A program made the translations under genes and the position numbers. From the NCBI GenBank assembly GCA_017303735.1, contig JAFLCF010000259.1, positions 1 to 5,561 of the forward strand: a DNA stretch of 5,561 nt. The letters are read 5' to 3'. A model generated the notes under the pieces. That model worked only from the letters and a program-made list of their open reading frames with translations, searched no databases and was not told where the DNA came from. The stretch is from Anaerolineae bacterium (GTDB lineage: Bacteria > Chloroflexota > Anaerolineae > Anaerolineales > Villigracilaceae). Positions 4,892 to 5,561 of this stretch are shown in pieces. The number at the start of each line of letters is the position of its first letter. The stretch's first letter is position 1.

Positions 4892-4978
4892 ATCGGGAAT
4901 CAAAAACTTCTCCCGATCCTTCAAGGTCGAATATGCTTCGGCACTGAGGGATCGAGAGAAGCGGGTGTGCTTCTCTCG
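4892..4978 (-). ncRNA. Structured leader with mutually exclusive pairings (copy 2)
   Basis: It has the same four-segment plan as 3543-3624. A (ATCGGGA, 4892-4898) pairs with TCCCGAT (4911-4917), positions 4-10 of segment B, as in copy 1. B (4908-4923) pairs with C (4945-4960) over the same 16 positions; on the transcribed strand there is one G-U and one A-C mismatch. The end of C pairs over 10 bp with D (4969-4978) around a GGGTGT loop (hairpin 4953-4978). The C-D hairpin is nearly identical to copy 1, while A, B and the other half of C differ in bases yet keep pairing. A small CGAA/TTCG stem (4928-4940) sits in the B-C loop. It begins 17 nt after the stop of the 150-aa gene and ends 17 nt before the ribosome binding site of the 94-aa gene. 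Confidence 0.6.
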
Positions 4979-4995
4979 CAAATAATGATTAGAGG

Positions 4996-5448
4996 CTAGT
5001 TGGACCTTACGCCTCCAATGATAGTAGCTGCGATTCTGCTTGCCACAACAATGCCTTCCATATCAGGCATCGTAAAATGAACAGGCACAGAGGCTGCATC
5101 CTCGATGTTGACCGTGAAAGTCATCTCAAGAGGTGAGTTCGCCGAGATAATAGGATGCGAGGTGTAACCATTACCGTCAAATTCCAGTCGCGAGTTGAAC
5201 AACCCCTTGACAGCATTTGCCAGGTTCGAGGCTGATGGATTTTCCGGTAGTGATACAGACGGTGTGTCCATGTGCCAACTCAGGTTGTATGTGTGCTGAC
5301 GGGCGCCGGTGCGCGAGTCATACAGCCCCGTGCGGGCAACAATATTTGTGTCCAGCGATGGTTGTGCGATCGCTGCAAAAACGTACAGCACCATCATTTC
5401 AAATCCGAGCAGTGTGACTTGCAAAACGAGCTTCGAGATCTTACGCAT
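4996..5448 (-). CDS. 150-aa exported or membrane-anchored protein, unknown family
   Basis: The N-terminus has positive charges (MRKISK) and a hydrophobic stretch at about 7-28 ending AAIA, which fits a signal peptide cut after A28 or an uncleaved anchor. A glutamate at 17 interrupts the hydrophobic core, which is unusual for a simple signal peptide. The remaining 120 residues are polar with probable beta-strands (LEFDGNGY, LEMTFTVNIED, VPVHFTMPDMEG) and end in a mildly hydrophobic GIVVASRIAATIIGGV. No cysteines or lipobox are present. The single N-terminal helix and small outside domain loosely recall TadE-type pseudopilins, but this rests on layout only and the G-F-x3-E prepilin motif is absent. 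The ATG at 5448 has GGAGG 7 nt upstream. It precedes the two-segment membrane protein, which hints at a small envelope module. Confidence 0.75.
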   Translation of the reverse strand: MRKISKLVLQVTLLGFEMMVLYVFAAIAQPSLDTNIVARTGLYDSRTGARQHTYNLSWHMDTPSVSLPENPSASNLANAVKGLFNSRLEFDGNGYTSHPIISANSPLEMTFTVNIEDAASVPVHFTMPDMEGIVVASRIAATIIGGVRSN

Positions 5449-5455
5449 TGCGATA

Positions 5456-5460
5456 CCTCC
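5456..5460 (-). promoter_or_regulatory. Ribosome binding site of the 150-aa gene
   Basis: GGAGG followed by TAT, 7 nt before the ATG at 5448; it fixes the start and places the hydrophobic signal at the N-terminus. Confidence 0.6.
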
Positions 5461-5482
5461 AAGGTGGAATGAAATTTAGAGA

Positions 5483-5498
5483 CAGGAACAGGCTCCTG
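5483..5498 (-). other. Small hairpin upstream of the 150-aa gene
   Basis: CAGGA and TCCTG pair over 5 bp around a 6-nt loop, 22 nt upstream of the GGAGG site. A further weak pairing, GGTTT (5522-5526) with AAACC (5539-5543), lies behind it. I see no convincing promoter in 5449-5561; the upstream gene is outside the window. Confidence 0.25.
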
Positions 5499-5561
5499 AT
5501 ACTCACAATGGAGGACGGTTCGGTTTGATCGTTTAGTGAAACCAAAAAATGACTGTGGGGG

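Noticed and set aside
4889..4894. GATAAT as a -10 promoter box before the 94-aa gene
   Set aside because: No acceptable -35 element lies 16-18 nt upstream, and the same AT-rich word recurs before other genes without a partner.
4953..4978. A plain rho-independent terminator after the 150-aa gene
   Set aside because: The stem is strong but is followed by ATCCCTCAG, not a U-run; the same holds for 3599-3624 and 4533-4555.
3543..4978. A CRISPR array formed by the similar hairpins
   Set aside because: The copies lie over 900 nt apart in separate leaders, with genes between them and no regular repeat-spacer pattern; the Cas4-like nuclease alone is not enough.
4996..5448. A type IV prepilin
   Set aside because: The G-F-x3-E cleavage motif is absent: the glutamate is two residues after the glycine rather than at position +5.

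Overview
This is a bacterial window with mid-range base composition. All eight genes I can support lie on the minus strand and nearly all have strong Shine-Dalgarno sites, so the native reading order runs from high to low coordinates. The co-directional layout, several small unrecognised genes, and a single-strand-binding protein, a RecB/Cas4-type nuclease and a RuvB-type helicase together suggest a phage, plasmid or integrative element rather than a housekeeping locus. No capsid, integrase, replication or conjugation gene lies inside the window, so the element type is open. The host cannot be fixed: the GGAGG ribosome binding sites say bacterium, and anything narrower would be a guess.

Layout in transcription order. 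(1) 5448-4996: a 150-aa exported or membrane-anchored protein. (2) 4863-4579: a 94-aa protein with two membrane segments. (3) 4421-3945 and 3917-3645: 158-aa and 90-aa proteins of unknown function, 27 nt apart and probably cotranscribed. (4) 3519-3283 and 3293-2190: a 78-aa unknown protein overlapping by 11 nt the start of a full-length RuvB-like AAA+ ATPase. (5) 2113-1103: a PD-(D/E)XK nuclease with a Cas4/AddB-like set of four cysteines and an inserted zinc ribbon, followed by a convincing rho-independent terminator. (6) 925-125: an SSB-like protein made of two OB folds, followed by an 11-bp stem-loop. The last three large genes form a plausible DNA recombination/repair set: strand protection, end processing and branch migration.

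The non-coding DNA is the most unusual part. Most genes are separated by 75-180 nt leaders full of stem-loops, which is odd for a compact mobile element. Two leaders, before the 78-aa gene and before the 94-aa gene, share one architecture of four segments whose pairings exclude each other. The pairing pattern is kept while the bases differ, which points to a structured, possibly switching, RNA. A third leader carries a related hairpin with the same CACC loop core. The SSB leader holds a tRNA-like fold: a perfect T-arm (5-bp stem, TTCGATC loop) continuous with a 7-bp acceptor-like stem and one extra hairpin, but no D-arm. Seven of the eight genes share a near-identical GGAGG(T/C)AT initiation cassette. 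I found no confident sigma-70 promoter.
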